Counted from the first letter of the stretch, positions 17,568 through 26,134 are shown. The stretch is DNA of 39,400 nucleotides from Erysipelotrichaceae bacterium (GCA_017432545.1 JAFRJA010000206.1:1-39400), one strand, 5' to 3'. The notes: generated by a model from the sequence alone, not told the origin. A program made the numbers and translations.

Positions 17568-19373
17568 ATGCGTGGTAAAATCATACGTGGACTTATGAAG
17601 AAAAGAAGTATCTTAAAAGACTATTACAGCAGATATATCGGTTTGTTTATAATCGGTATCTTTGCGGACATTATGGTAGATGTTGTTCAGACCTTTGTGC
17701 CTGAATTTTTAGGTGAAATGGTCGAGATAGTTTCTTCTTTCAGCAGTGTTACGGTAGGTGATATCTCTCACATCATAAAAAAGATCATGATCGTAGCGAG
17801 TATTCTGATGGTTGGCAGATGCCTTCTGAGATATGGCATCATGCAGGCGGCCAGCAGGATCGAAGCTGATATCAGACATGATATGTTCGACAAAGCTGAA
17901 CGTTTATCACAGCGCTACTACCATGAAAACAAGATCGGGACGATCATGTCATGGTTCTCTTCCGATGTAGAAGCCGTGGAAGAATTCGTCGGCTGGGGTA
18001 CGATCATGATGATCGATGCGATCTTTCTTTCGATCATTTCCATATATAAGATGGTAAGACTTGATGTCATCCTGAGCGTCATTGCGATCATACCGATGCT
18101 GGCACTGATCATCTGGGGCAATCGGGTCGAAAAAGTCATGTCCGACAAATGGGAAGAAAGACAGAAACAGTATGACAGGCTCTATGATTTCACGCAGGAG
18201 ACCTTTACAGGCATCAGAGTTATCAAGGCTTTTGTGAAGGAAGCTCAGGAACTCAAGGCTTTCTCTAAAGTCGCCAAAGACAATTCTGACAGCAATCTGG
18301 AATTTGCCCATTTGTCGATAAAGTTTGATGTCTATATTGAAATGATCATCGGTATTACGATGACTTTACTGATGGGGCTGGGTTCTTATTTTGTCTACCG
18401 GAATGTGAGCGGCATGCCTGTTTCGCTGTTTGGCCATTCCATCGGTATCAGTGCTGCTAAACTGATCGTTTTTATCGGCTATGTCGATACTTTGATCTGG
18501 CCGATGATCGCCATGGGGCAGATACTGCAGATGCATTCAAGATTCAAGACCTCTTCAGACAGGATCTATCACTTCCTTAATGAAGATGAAGAAATACATA
18601 ATGCTGAAAATGCCGTCATATTGGATGACTGCAAGGGAAAGATTACTTTCTCTCATTTCTCTTTTGCCTATCCTGATGGCAATACCCATTCACTCCACGA
18701 TGTGTCTTTTGAAATAAAACCCGGAGAAATGATCGGAGTTGTCGGCAAGATCGGTTCGGGAAAGACTACCTTAGTCAATTCTTTACTTCATCTGTACAAC
18801 ATTGAAAGAGGAACGATCTTTGTCGACGATGTGGATCTGATGGATATCGATATCAGAAGTCTCAGAGATAACATCGCTTATGTACCACAGGATAATTTCC
18901 TGTTCTCGGACAATATCCGAAATAATATCTCGTTTGCGAATTCCAATGCCGAAATGGAAGCGATCAGACAGGCAGCCAAATTTGCGGATGTCGACGACAA
19001 TATCCTGGGCTTTTCAGAGGGTTATGAGACTTTAACGGGTGAAAGAGGTGTAACTCTTTCAGGCGGACAGAAACAGCGTATCTCCATTGCCAGGGCTTAT
19101 ATCAAGGATGCCCCGATCATGATCATGGATGATGCGGTTTCCGCTGTCGATATGAAGACTGAAGAAACGATCCTCAGCAACATCAATGAAAAACGCAAAG
19201 GCAAGACCACGATCATAATCGCTTCACGTGTTTCTACCGTATCACATCTTGATAAGATCCTGGTCCTCAAGGAAGGAACAGTTGAAGCTTTTGATACACC
19301 GGAAAATCTCTTGCAGATATCTCCGACTTATCAGAAGATGGTCTATCTGCAGAAACTGGAGAGTGAACTCTGA
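17568..19373 (+). CDS. ABC exporter half-transporter, degenerate-site subunit
   Basis: A 601-residue six-helix membrane domain fused to a nucleotide-binding domain. The Walker A motif GKIGSGKTT is at about 393, the signature is LSGGQKQR, and the Walker B region reads IMIMDDAVSAVD, where the catalytic Glu is Asp. This is the usual sign of the non-hydrolysing half of a heterodimeric exporter (BmrC, TM287 type). No C39 peptidase domain is present. The start may be 17568 or ATG 17595 (MKKRSILK); neither has a strong ribosome site. Its stop overlaps the start of the partner gene (TGATG at 19371). Substrate unknown; drug or lipid export is typical. Confidence 0.9.
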   Translation: MRGKIIRGLMKKRSILKDYYSRYIGLFIIGIFADIMVDVVQTFVPEFLGEMVEIVSSFSSVTVGDISHIIKKIMIVASILMVGRCLLRYGIMQAASRIEADIRHDMFDKAERLSQRYYHENKIGTIMSWFSSDVEAVEEFVGWGTIMMIDAIFLSIISIYKMVRLDVILSVIAIIPMLALIIWGNRVEKVMSDKWEERQKQYDRLYDFTQETFTGIRVIKAFVKEAQELKAFSKVAKDNSDSNLEFAHLSIKFDVYIEMIIGITMTLLMGLGSYFVYRNVSGMPVSLFGHSIGISAAKLIVFIGYVDTLIWPMIAMGQILQMHSRFKTSSDRIYHFLNEDEEIHNAENAVILDDCKGKITFSHFSFAYPDGNTHSLHDVSFEIKPGEMIGVVGKIGSGKTTLVNSLLHLYNIERGTIFVDDVDLMDIDIRSLRDNIAYVPQDNFLFSDNIRNNISFANSNAEMEAIRQAAKFADVDDNILGFSEGYETLTGERGVTLSGGQKQRISIARAYIKDAPIMIMDDAVSAVDMKTEETILSNINEKRKGKTTIIIASRVSTVSHLDKILVLKEGTVEAFDTPENLLQISPTYQKMVYLQKLESEL

Positions 19374-21133
19374 TGAATGAAGAACTCGAAAAACTGAAAG
19401 GCGACCATAAGCTGCCCTTAAGCGTCATCATCAGAAGAACGCTTAAGTATATTTCGAAAGAAAAGGGATGGTTTATCCTGTCTTTGTTCATACTCGGGAT
19501 CAATGTCCTGCTGGATTCGATTTCGCCGTTATTTACCAGTAAGATCACTGATTTACTGGTAGAAGATAATATAAACATCAAACTGATCACCAATCTCGTG
19601 ATCCTGTCGTTTGTGATAATGTGTCTTAATCAGTTATTCCTGTATATTGAATCGATGATACTGCAAAGAAGCGGTCAGCGTATCATCTACAGGCTGCGTA
19701 ATGAGATCTTTGAACACATTGAAAACATGTCTCTCAACCAGTTCACGGAGATGCCTGTCGGCTCACTTGTGACACGAGTCACTTCCTATACAGCCTCGAT
19801 GTCCGATCTGTTTACCGGCGTCTTAGTTAGAATACTTAGAGATCTGACCACCTTAGTCGGCGTCTATGTGATCATGTTCTATATATCGCCATCACTGTCT
19901 GCTTCCTTACTTGGTGTGGTCGTACTCATCTTTGTGATCTCCTACTTCTTCTCCAAGACTATCAAAGAGTTCTTCCGTAAGGAAAGAGCAGCTATTTCCG
20001 ATATGAATACCTTCCTTTCGGAGAATCTTTCCGGTATGAAGCTTACCCAGATCTTCAATCAGGAAGAGACCAAGGATGAACAGTTTAAGGTCAAAAACAA
20101 CGATGTCCTGCATCAGCGTTTCAATGTCATCAAGGCTTTCGGTGTCTATAGACCATTGATGTCTTTCATATACAATGCTTCGATCGCCCTGTGTTTTGTG
20201 CTGGGTGTCAAGTATCAGCTTTCCGCAGGTGAGGTCGTAGCTTTCTATCTGTATATGTCAAAATTCTTCAATCCGATCCAGAATCTCGCCGATCAGCTCA
20301 ACGCTTTACAGAAAGCACTGACTGCTTCAGAAAGGATCTTCAATCTTCTGGATGTTAAGCCTGATGTTCTGGACAAGGAAGATGCGATCGAGATCGATCA
20401 CTTTGAAGGTAAGATCGAATTCAAACATGTCTGGTTTGCGTACAAAGACGAACATTGGATCCTCAAGGATGTTTCTTTTGTGATCGAACCGAAACAGACC
20501 TGTGCCTTTGTCGGCGCGACCGGTGCGGGTAAGACGACGATCCTTTCCCTGATCGTAAGAAACTATGAAATACAGAAAGGGGAGATCCTGATCGACGGTA
20601 TAAATATCAACGATATCAAGATATCCTCCTTGAGAAGAGCGATCGGGCAGATGTTGCAGGATGTTTTCCTGTTCTCCGGAACGATCAGAGATAACATAAC
20701 TCTGCATGATGATTCATTTACCGATGAGGAAATAAGGAAAGCCTGCTGCTATGTCAATGCGGACAGTTTCATTGATAAACTGCCAAAGGGTGTAGATGAA
20801 GAGATCATTGAAAAAGGTGAAAACCTTTCCCAAGGTCAAAGACAGCTGCTGTCTTTCGCCAGAACGGTGATCCATAAACCACAGATCCTGATCCTTGATG
20901 AGGCAACAGCTAATATCGATACCGAAACAGAAGTGCTGATCCAGCAGTCTTTGGAAAAAATGAAGAGTATCGGCACGATGCTGGTGGTAGCTCACAGACT
21001 GTCAACTATCCAGCATGCGGATCAGATAATCGTTTTACAGAACGGCCAGATCGTTGAAAGAGGCAATCATCAGCAACTGCTCAAAAACAGAGGCTATTAC
21101 TATAAGCTTTATCAGTTACAGTTCGACAACTAA
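19373..21133 (+). CDS. ABC exporter half-transporter, catalytic subunit
   Basis: A 586-residue partner of the preceding gene. It has six membrane helices, then a nucleotide-binding domain with Walker A GATGAGKTT, the canonical Walker B plus Glu (ILILDEATANID), and a slightly changed signature LSQGQRQL. Together the two products form one consensus and one degenerate ATP site, as in BmrCD-type multidrug exporters. The overlap of start and stop shows tight translational coupling. The operon ends at a UUCG-capped terminator just after the stop. Confidence 0.92.
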   Translation: MNEELEKLKGDHKLPLSVIIRRTLKYISKEKGWFILSLFILGINVLLDSISPLFTSKITDLLVEDNINIKLITNLVILSFVIMCLNQLFLYIESMILQRSGQRIIYRLRNEIFEHIENMSLNQFTEMPVGSLVTRVTSYTASMSDLFTGVLVRILRDLTTLVGVYVIMFYISPSLSASLLGVVVLIFVISYFFSKTIKEFFRKERAAISDMNTFLSENLSGMKLTQIFNQEETKDEQFKVKNNDVLHQRFNVIKAFGVYRPLMSFIYNASIALCFVLGVKYQLSAGEVVAFYLYMSKFFNPIQNLADQLNALQKALTASERIFNLLDVKPDVLDKEDAIEIDHFEGKIEFKHVWFAYKDEHWILKDVSFVIEPKQTCAFVGATGAGKTTILSLIVRNYEIQKGEILIDGININDIKISSLRRAIGQMLQDVFLFSGTIRDNITLHDDSFTDEEIRKACCYVNADSFIDKLPKGVDEEIIEKGENLSQGQRQLLSFARTVIHKPQILILDEATANIDTETEVLIQQSLEKMKSIGTMLVVAHRLSTIQHADQIIVLQNGQIVERGNHQQLLKNRGYYYKLYQLQFDN

Positions 21134-21153
21134 GACACTTCGGTGTCTTTTTG
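21132..21153 (+). terminator. UUCG-tetraloop terminator
   Basis: AAGACAC-TTCG-GTGTCTT followed by a T-run, starting inside the stop codon of the ABC gene. Confidence 0.9.
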
Positions 21154-21325
21154 TAAGGGCAGTTATATTATGGCCTGCTGGATTATAAAACTTTTTTATC
21201 ATATAAACAGTGAAGATCCATGGCTGTCAGGCAGCCTCATTTCCCGCAGGCAATGTTTTGCTACTTGCTGATTTATGATAAAAAAAGAGATTATTGGATA
21301 GTGTGAAATATCTCGGACTTCATTG

Positions 21326-21355
21326 TTGAGGGGATAATTAACTCTTAAGTATAAT
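21326..21355 (+). promoter_or_regulatory. Promoter of the AIM24-family gene
   Basis: TTGAGG, an 18-base spacer, then TATAAT at 21350-21355, 38 bases before ATG 21394. A TGGAGG ribosome site precedes the ATG. The rest of the 260-base gap from 21134 holds nothing I can name. Confidence 0.6.
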
Positions 21356-21393
21356 TACTGCAGAAACACATCACTGATGGAGGATTATAATTT

Positions 21394-22107
21394 ATGAAAT
21401 ATAAGATTTTCGGTGGCAATCTGCCGGCCGTTAGCTGTCATCTGAAGGCCGGGGAAACTATTAAATGTACTGCCGGTGCGATGGCCTGGATGGAACCGGG
21501 AATGGAAATGCAGACAGAATCGGATTCCTTTAAGAAGATGATGGGAAGATTTTTCTCCGGCGACAGTCTGATGCATACGCACTTTACGGCAGCCTCTGAT
21601 GGCGCCATAACATTTTCGGCAAATTATCCAGGTGAAATCATCGCTCTGGAACTTGACGGCAATACTGTAATTGCCAGACAATGAGCCTTCCTTGCGGCAG
21701 ATGAAGGCGTGGAGACGGATGTATTCGTGAAGAAGAAGATCTCCACCGGCCTGTTCTCCGGACAGGGATTAGTACTTCAGAAATTCTCCGGGAAAGGCAC
21801 CTTACTTATTACCGTCCAGGGTTCCACCTCTGTCTACGATCTTAAAGAAGGAGAGACCATGACGGTAAGCGGCGGACATCTCGCAATGATGGACGATACC
21901 TGCGAATATGATATTCAGATGATCGGCGGCTTTAAGAATGTTGTGTTTGGTCATGAAGGATTAGCCTTCACGACGATAAAGGGTCCAGGTAAGGTGATCT
22001 TACAGACCATGCCTGCCGGAAATCTGGCTGACGAACTCTCATCGCATATCTCTTCGTCTAGCTCTTCCAGCAGTTCATCAAGCAGTTCTTCCAGCAGTTC
22101 TGACTGA
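21394..22107 (+). pseudogene. AIM24-family protein interrupted by an in-frame TGA
   Basis: Read through TGA 21682-21684, this is one 237-residue frame with the whole AIM24/TIGR00266 fold. The N-terminal AGAMAWMEPGMEM and FSGDS lie before the stop; AFLAADEGVETDVF, GLFSGQGLVLQKFSG and VFGHEGLAFTTIKGPGKV lie after it. Both halves are in the same frame, so a single base accounts for the break. Family members usually have Ser before AFLA, and TCA to TGA is a one-base change. The C-terminus is a run of about 18 serines ending in Asp. The stop is followed at once by a 6-bp hairpin (GCCTTC/GAAGGC). A decayed gene, a sequencing error or readthrough are all possible; a restart at GTG 21709 could make the C-terminal half alone. 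Function of the family in bacteria is unclear. Confidence 0.75.
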
Positions 22108-22122
22108 ACAAGAATCAGAAAC

Positions 22123-22150
22123 AAAACATCTTCGATCAAAGATGTTTTTT
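22123..22150 (+). terminator. Terminator after the AIM24-family gene
   Basis: AAAACATCTT-CGATCA-AAGATGTTTT followed by further Ts; perfect stem. Confidence 0.88.
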
Positions 22151-22245
22151 TATCTTCATTGCGTTCTTAGTTTCGGTTCTCATTGTTACTTTTTTACCCC
22201 CTGTTTTTACACAAAAGCGGGAAAAAAACGGGTAAGAAAGAATTA

Positions 22246-22272
22246 AAAAAGCCCATAAATACTGGGCTTTTT
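22246..22272. terminator. Terminator-like hairpin left of the island, possibly the original tRNA-Ala terminator
   Basis: AAAAAGCCCA-TAAATAC-TGGGCTTTTT. A-run and T-run flank it, so it works both ways. It lies 14 bases left of the tRNA-end copy, in the place expected for the terminator of the leftward tRNA operon before the insertion. Confidence 0.75.
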
Positions 22273-22286
22273 GAATATTTAATCTT

Positions 22287-22299
22287 TGGTGGAGAATAG
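22287..22299. repeat. Left attachment-site copy of the tRNA-Ala 3' end
   Basis: TGGTGGAGAATAG, identical to 26135-26147, the last ten bases of tRNA-Ala plus CCA on the complementary strand. Flanking bases differ on both sides. Confidence 0.75.
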
Positions 22300-22427
22300 C
22301 TCATACTAGGATACTGAATACAAAAGAATCTGGATGCATATTCTATTAAAAGCGGTATTCTATGAAATCGAAAAAACAAATAATGTAATTATGAAGTTCG
22401 CTATTGTATTTGAACAATATTTCTTAT

Positions 22428-22446
22428 CCACGGATTTTCCACGGAT
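22428..22446. repeat. CCACGGAT double repeat, left copy
   Basis: CCACGGATTTTCCACGGAT: two CCACGGAT units 3 bases apart. The right copy at 26074-26093 has one more T. It resembles arm-type integrase sites in number and position. Confidence 0.65.
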
Positions 22447-22504
22447 TGGGTATAGTTCATGTTATCTTTGGTAAAATAGATACAAGTGGTGTGGAGATCT
22501 ATTT

Positions 22505-25270
22505 ATGAAAAATAGCATGAAAAAACAAGCTCAGGATTTTGTAAAATTCTGGGAGGGCAAAGGATATGAAAAAGGTGAATCACAAACCTTTTGGAATATG
22601 CTTCTCAGAGATATATTGGATGTTGAAAAACCAGAGACATTCATTGAATACGAAGATCAGGTAGCGCTTGATAAATCTACCGGCTTTATTGATGGCTTCA
22701 TTCCGTCCTCGAAAGTAATGATTGAACAAAAGAGTGTCGACAAAGAACTTAATAAAGCAATTAAACAGTCGGATGGGTCATTGCTTACTCCGTATGCACA
22801 AGCGATTAAGTATCGAGGAACACTTCCGTATTCTAGACAACCGAGATGGATTATCACCTGTAACTTCAAAGAGTTTAACATCTATGATATGGAAAAACCG
22901 AAAGGCGAGCCAGAAGTTATCTATCTGAAAGACCTTCCTAAAGAGTATTATCGTTTGTCTTTTATAACTGATTCGGAAAATCCGCATCTCAAAAAAGAGA
23001 TGGAACTATCCATAAAAGCAGGCGATATTGTAGGCGAAATCTATGATGCTTTTGCCAAGCAATATGCCGACATCAACAATCCCCATTCTATTCAATCCTT
23101 AAATAAACTATGTGTCAGATTAGTGTTCTGCTTGTATGCCGAGGATGCCGGTCTTTTCAAATCCAAAAATCATTTTCACGATTATCTGAAATCATACACT
23201 ACCAGAGAAACAAGGCAGGCACTAATCGAACTCTTTAAAGTGTTGAATACACCTGAAAATCAAAGAGGAACGCTCTACTACACTGATGATGTTCTGGAGT
23301 TCCCATACGTTAATGGTGGACTTTTTGCTGATGAAGATATTGAAATACCGCTTATCAACGATGAGATCAGAGATTTGCTTCTTGCAAAGGCATCTGATGA
23401 TTTTGACTGGTCAGAGATATCGCCGACTATCTTCGGTGCTGTGTTTGAGTCAACATTAAATCCGGAGACAAGAAGATCCGGCGGAATGCACTATACATCG
23501 ATCGAAAATATTCACAAAGTAATTGATCCTTTATTCCTTGACGATCTTAAAGAAGAACTTGAAGAAATCAAACAGCTTAAGCAACTGGATGCCATTATGA
23601 AAAGGGTAAAGGCATATCAAAATAAGTTGTCTTCTCTGAAATTTCTTGATCCAGCCGCCGGTTCGGGGAACTTTTTGACTGAAACATTTATCTGCTTGAG
23701 ACGCTTAGAAAACGAAGCGCTGAAGCTACAGCAAAAAGGACAGATAACGTTATTTGATCCAATAAAGGTATCTATCTCTCAATTCTTAGGAATTGAAATA
23801 AATGATTTTGCAGTGTCAGTTGCTCAGACAGCTTTGTGGATTGCAGAACACCAGATGATGAAAGAGACGGAGGAATTGTTTAGTATTGACCTTAACTTCC
23901 TGCCCCTTAAAACGAATGCAGGCATCCTTGAAGGAAACGCTTTAACAATGGATTGGAATACTGTATTTGCAGGCGACAAAATTAATTACATTATGGGAAA
24001 TCCGCCCTTTGTAGGTTATGGACTCCAAAGTAAAGAGCAAAAAGAAGAAATTCTTTCTCTTTATGTAGATGAAAATGGAAAGCCTTATAAAACGGCAGGT
24101 AAGATTGATTATGTTTCTGGTTGGTATGTGAAAGCCTGCCGGTTTATGCAAGGCACAAGTATTAAAGCTGCACTCGTTTCTACAAATTCAATTACTCAGG
24201 GAGAACAGGTGAGCAGTGTGTGGGAACCATTATACAAACTTTATAATGTTCATATAGATTTTGCATACAAAACTTTCCGGTGGGATAGTGAGGCAAACAT
24301 CAAGGCGCATGTGCACTGTGTTATAGTTGGATTTAGTTGTAAAGATAACAATGATGAAAAAGTCATTTTTGACGGAGACAGAAGACTGTATGTAAAACAG
24401 ATCAATCCATATTTGATAGATGCTCCGATAACATGGATTTATAGCAGAACAAAACCGCTCTGCAACGTAAAAGAAATGACAACAGGCAATAGACCTGCTG
24501 ACGGTGGAAATCTTATAATTGAGCAGGAAGACTATGAAGACTTTGTTGTGAAAGAACCTAATGCAAAACAATATATAAAGAAACTTACAGGTTCAGAAGA
24601 ATACATCAACAACAAAAACAGGTATTGTTTATGGCTTGTTGGAGTCAATCCATCCGAGATCATGAAAATGCCCGAGGTGCTTAAAAGGGTTGAAGCCTGT
24701 AGGGAAGACAGATTACATGGAGCGCCCGACCGGCAGAAGTTAGCTGAAAGACCAGCGGAGTTTAGAGAGACAAAGAATCCGGATAGTTATATAGTTGTTC
24801 CGAGAGTCTCTTCAGAACAAAGAAGATATATTCCCTTAGGTTTTCTAAATAGCGAGACCATTCCGACCGATTCGGCAGTGATTATAGTTGATGCAGATCA
24901 ATATGATTTTGGAATTCTGACATCTAATGTTCATATGGCATGGATGAGAGCGGTTTGCGGAAGATTGAAATCAGATTACAGATACTCGAAAGATATTGTG
25001 TATAACAATTTCCCATGGCCAGATCCAACACCTGAACAGAAAAATAGAATCAAACAAACTGCCCAGGCGATCTTAGATGCTCGATCTAAGTATCCTGACA
25101 GTTCACTAGCTGATATGTATGGTGAACAGATGTATTTGTTTGCAGATCTGCTTAAGGCTCATCAAGAGAACGATATAGCTGTCATGGAAGCTTATGGGTT
25201 TGATTGGAGGCATATGAGTGAATCCGAATGCGTTGCTGAATTAATGAAGCGTTATCAATCGATGATTTAG
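22505..25270 (+). CDS. Type IIL (MmeI-like) restriction-modification enzyme
   Basis: A 921-residue single-chain enzyme. The N-terminus (about 1-150) carries an MmeI-type nuclease site: Asp63 and Glu74-x-Lys76 in DGFIPSSKVMIEQKS. A helical linker follows. The gamma-class N6-adenine methyltransferase has the SAM motif DPAAGSGNF at 382-390 and the catalytic NPPF at 499-502. The C-terminal third holds the target-recognition region, ending with YSKDIVYNNFPWP and a helical tail. Such enzymes methylate one strand of an asymmetric site and cut about 20 bases away. Length fits MmeI (about 919). It has a GGAG ribosome site and stands alone as island cargo. BREX PglX is a less likely reading because the nuclease motif is present and no BREX partners are. 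Confidence 0.87.
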   Translation: MKNSMKKQAQDFVKFWEGKGYEKGESQTFWNMLLRDILDVEKPETFIEYEDQVALDKSTGFIDGFIPSSKVMIEQKSVDKELNKAIKQSDGSLLTPYAQAIKYRGTLPYSRQPRWIITCNFKEFNIYDMEKPKGEPEVIYLKDLPKEYYRLSFITDSENPHLKKEMELSIKAGDIVGEIYDAFAKQYADINNPHSIQSLNKLCVRLVFCLYAEDAGLFKSKNHFHDYLKSYTTRETRQALIELFKVLNTPENQRGTLYYTDDVLEFPYVNGGLFADEDIEIPLINDEIRDLLLAKASDDFDWSEISPTIFGAVFESTLNPETRRSGGMHYTSIENIHKVIDPLFLDDLKEELEEIKQLKQLDAIMKRVKAYQNKLSSLKFLDPAAGSGNFLTETFICLRRLENEALKLQQKGQITLFDPIKVSISQFLGIEINDFAVSVAQTALWIAEHQMMKETEELFSIDLNFLPLKTNAGILEGNALTMDWNTVFAGDKINYIMGNPPFVGYGLQSKEQKEEILSLYVDENGKPYKTAGKIDYVSGWYVKACRFMQGTSIKAALVSTNSITQGEQVSSVWEPLYKLYNVHIDFAYKTFRWDSEANIKAHVHCVIVGFSCKDNNDEKVIFDGDRRLYVKQINPYLIDAPITWIYSRTKPLCNVKEMTTGNRPADGGNLIIEQEDYEDFVVKEPNAKQYIKKLTGSEEYINNKNRYCLWLVGVNPSEIMKMPEVLKRVEACREDRLHGAPDRQKLAERPAEFRETKNPDSYIVVPRVSSEQRRYIPLGFLNSETIPTDSAVIIVDADQYDFGILTSNVHMAWMRAVCGRLKSDYRYSKDIVYNNFPWPDPTPEQKNRIKQTAQAILDARSKYPDSSLADMYGEQMYLFADLLKAHQENDIAVMEAYGFDWRHMSESECVAELMKRYQSMI

Positions 25271-25284
25271 CATATGCGTCAAAG

Positions 25285-25300
25285 CAAAACATATGTTTTG
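25285..25300. repeat. 16-bp palindrome after the R-M gene
   Basis: CAAAACATATGTTTTG is perfectly self-complementary. It lies 14 bases after the R-M stop and just before the putative ncRNA promoter; no T-run follows. Confidence 0.5.
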
Positions 25301-25318
25301 TGAAAACAGAGTATGTCG

Positions 25319-25557
25319 TATAATGAATATGGGCAAGGTGTCTACACTGTTGTAAAATGATCTTCGCCTAATAAAGATCTTGTTCGTAATGAAACCATCA
25401 TGAGGATTGATGGAAGTGTCACCGGAAGCGGAATCCATGTCCGGCGGTACTTCGGGAGAACCCCGATTAAAAAGTTTTGCTCACCGCAAGTAAAACGAAT
25501 TTGAGAAAACTAAATATTTTTAGTATTGAGGAAAACACAAGCGATTGTGTTTTTTTG
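25319..25557 (+). ncRNA. Probable structured RNA gene in the island
   Basis: A TATAAT at 25319-25324 predicts a start near 25331 (GGGCAAGG). The next 225 bases hold no protein frame but a chain of stems: GATCTT/AAGATC (25359-25379), CCATCA/TGATGG (25395-25413), AAGT..CCGGA/TCCGG..ACTT (25414-25452) with a symmetric internal loop, TCGGG/CCCGA (about 25452-25466), TTGC/GCAA (about 25477-25489), ACTAAA/TTTAGT (25509-25524). An intrinsic terminator closes it. No match to RNase P, tmRNA, 6S, SRP or group II domain V that I can recognise. The -35 is poor. It could instead be the 3' untranslated region of the R-M gene. Confidence 0.5.
25532..25557 (+). terminator. Intrinsic terminator of the structured RNA region
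   Basis: AAAACACAA-GCGA-TTGTGTTTT followed by Ts to 25557; GNRA-like loop. Confidence 0.87.
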
Positions 25558-25640
25558 TTGTAGAAGAATCACTTGCGAAGAAAGAAATCATCATAAAGTT
25601 GTATTATATTATTCTTTTTTGTAAACGCGAAAGGATGGTG

Positions 25641-25724
25641 ATGCTTATGAAAAATAATAAAAAAAGAAATCGTTCAAACGCATATGGCCGTCATCTTTCG
25701 CTTGTGAGATCATTGGTTGATTAG
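25641..25724 (+). CDS. Tiny basic ORF before the integrase remnant
   Basis: ATG 25641 has an AAGGA ribosome site 5 bases upstream and opens MLMKNNKKRNRSNAYGRHLS and a few more residues, 27 in all. It is rich in Lys, Arg and Asn. It may be the original N-terminus of the broken gene that follows in another frame, or a small regulator. Not recognised. Confidence 0.3.
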   Translation: MLMKNNKKRNRSNAYGRHLSLVRSLVD

Positions 25725-26068
25725 AAACATCATCAAATTAAATGATGATCAAAAAAAGAAAGTAGAAGAATTAGTCAATAATTCATTAAAAGTTAAATCG
25801 GATCCACAGATTTTCTTCGCGAGGTTAACAGAGATCGTTGGTCTTAAGCGATTATTTGTACAGGGTCAGCAAAGGGTGTGGAATCAAGGTTTATGCCTTG
25901 TTGATGAGGAAAGCCCTCTCCGCGGACTTCAACAGAGAAGGAGTCAATCCGGCAATCATCAAAAAGCTGATGGGTCACAAAAAGGAAGACATGTCACTAA
26001 ACGCATATGCGACAACAAGCAAGGAGGAACTTATCAGCACGGCTATGAATCGGAAATACAAGAAATAA
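25717..26068 (+). pseudogene. Tyrosine recombinase (integrase) remnant
   Basis: The frame open from 25829 encodes the C-terminal end of a phage-type integrase: LSDYLYRVSKGCGIKVYALLMRK, then GVNPAIIKKLMGHKKEDMSLNAY. The second box (LMGH and the Tyr nucleophile in NAY) is intact; the HxLR box is degraded to ALLMRK. The stop at 26066-26068 is in line with family ends. Upstream, a different frame from TTG 25717 gives LNDDQKKKVEELVNNSLK, which I cannot place. Only about 80 integrase residues remain, so the catalytic N-terminal half is gone. Its position beside tRNA-Ala identifies the island's integration mode. Confidence 0.72.
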
Positions 26069-26073
26069 CAATT

Positions 26074-26093
26074 CCACGGATTTTTCCACGGAT
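26074..26093. repeat. CCACGGAT double repeat, right copy
   Basis: CCACGGATTTTTCCACGGAT, 5 bases after the integrase stop. Same as the left copy at 22428-22446 but for one T. Confidence 0.65.
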
Positions 26094-26096
26094 ATG

Positions 26097-26122
26097 AAAA
26101 AATCGCCTATTTATCGGCGATT
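26097..26122 (-). terminator. Terminator of the leftward tRNA operon
   Basis: AATCGCC-TATTTATC-GGCGATT. On the minus strand the stem is followed by six Ts, 12 bases after the tRNA-Ala CCA. Confidence 0.82.
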
Positions 26123-26134
26123 GCGAACGAACTA

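Larger units (their letters stand above)
22151..22504. other. Non-coding gap at the left island junction
   Basis: It holds, in order, a C/G-tract inverted repeat near 22196-22234, a terminator-like hairpin, a 13-bp copy of the tRNA-Ala 3' end, AT-rich DNA without ORFs, a CCACGGAT double repeat, and the ribosome site of the restriction-modification gene. A TAAAAT box at about 22471-22476 could be its -10. Confidence 0.5.

Noticed and set aside
17568..21133. Peptidase-containing exporter for the double-glycine SH3 protein
   Set aside because: Neither ABC half has an N-terminal C39 peptidase domain.
21682..21684. TGA read as tryptophan (genetic code 4)
   Set aside because: Many intact genes here end at TGA, and Trp is coded by TGG throughout, so TGA is a stop.
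21685..21708. Bacterial SECIS element directing selenocysteine
   Set aside because: The hairpin fits only loosely, no Sec machinery is in view, and the family residue is usually Ser, one base away from TGA. Kept only as a remote option.
22505..25270. BREX PglX methyltransferase
   Set aside because: The N-terminal D...ExK nuclease motif and length fit MmeI-type enzymes, and no other BREX gene is nearby.
25241..25438. 65-residue minus-strand ORF over the end of the R-M gene
   Set aside because: It lies antisense to the structured RNA region and the R-M C-terminus, with no ribosome site.
25395..25470. Group II intron domain V or a group I intron core
   Set aside because: A CCGGA/TCCGG stem recalls the base of group II domains, but the AGC triad, the GAAA tetraloop and group I P/Q/R/S elements are missing.
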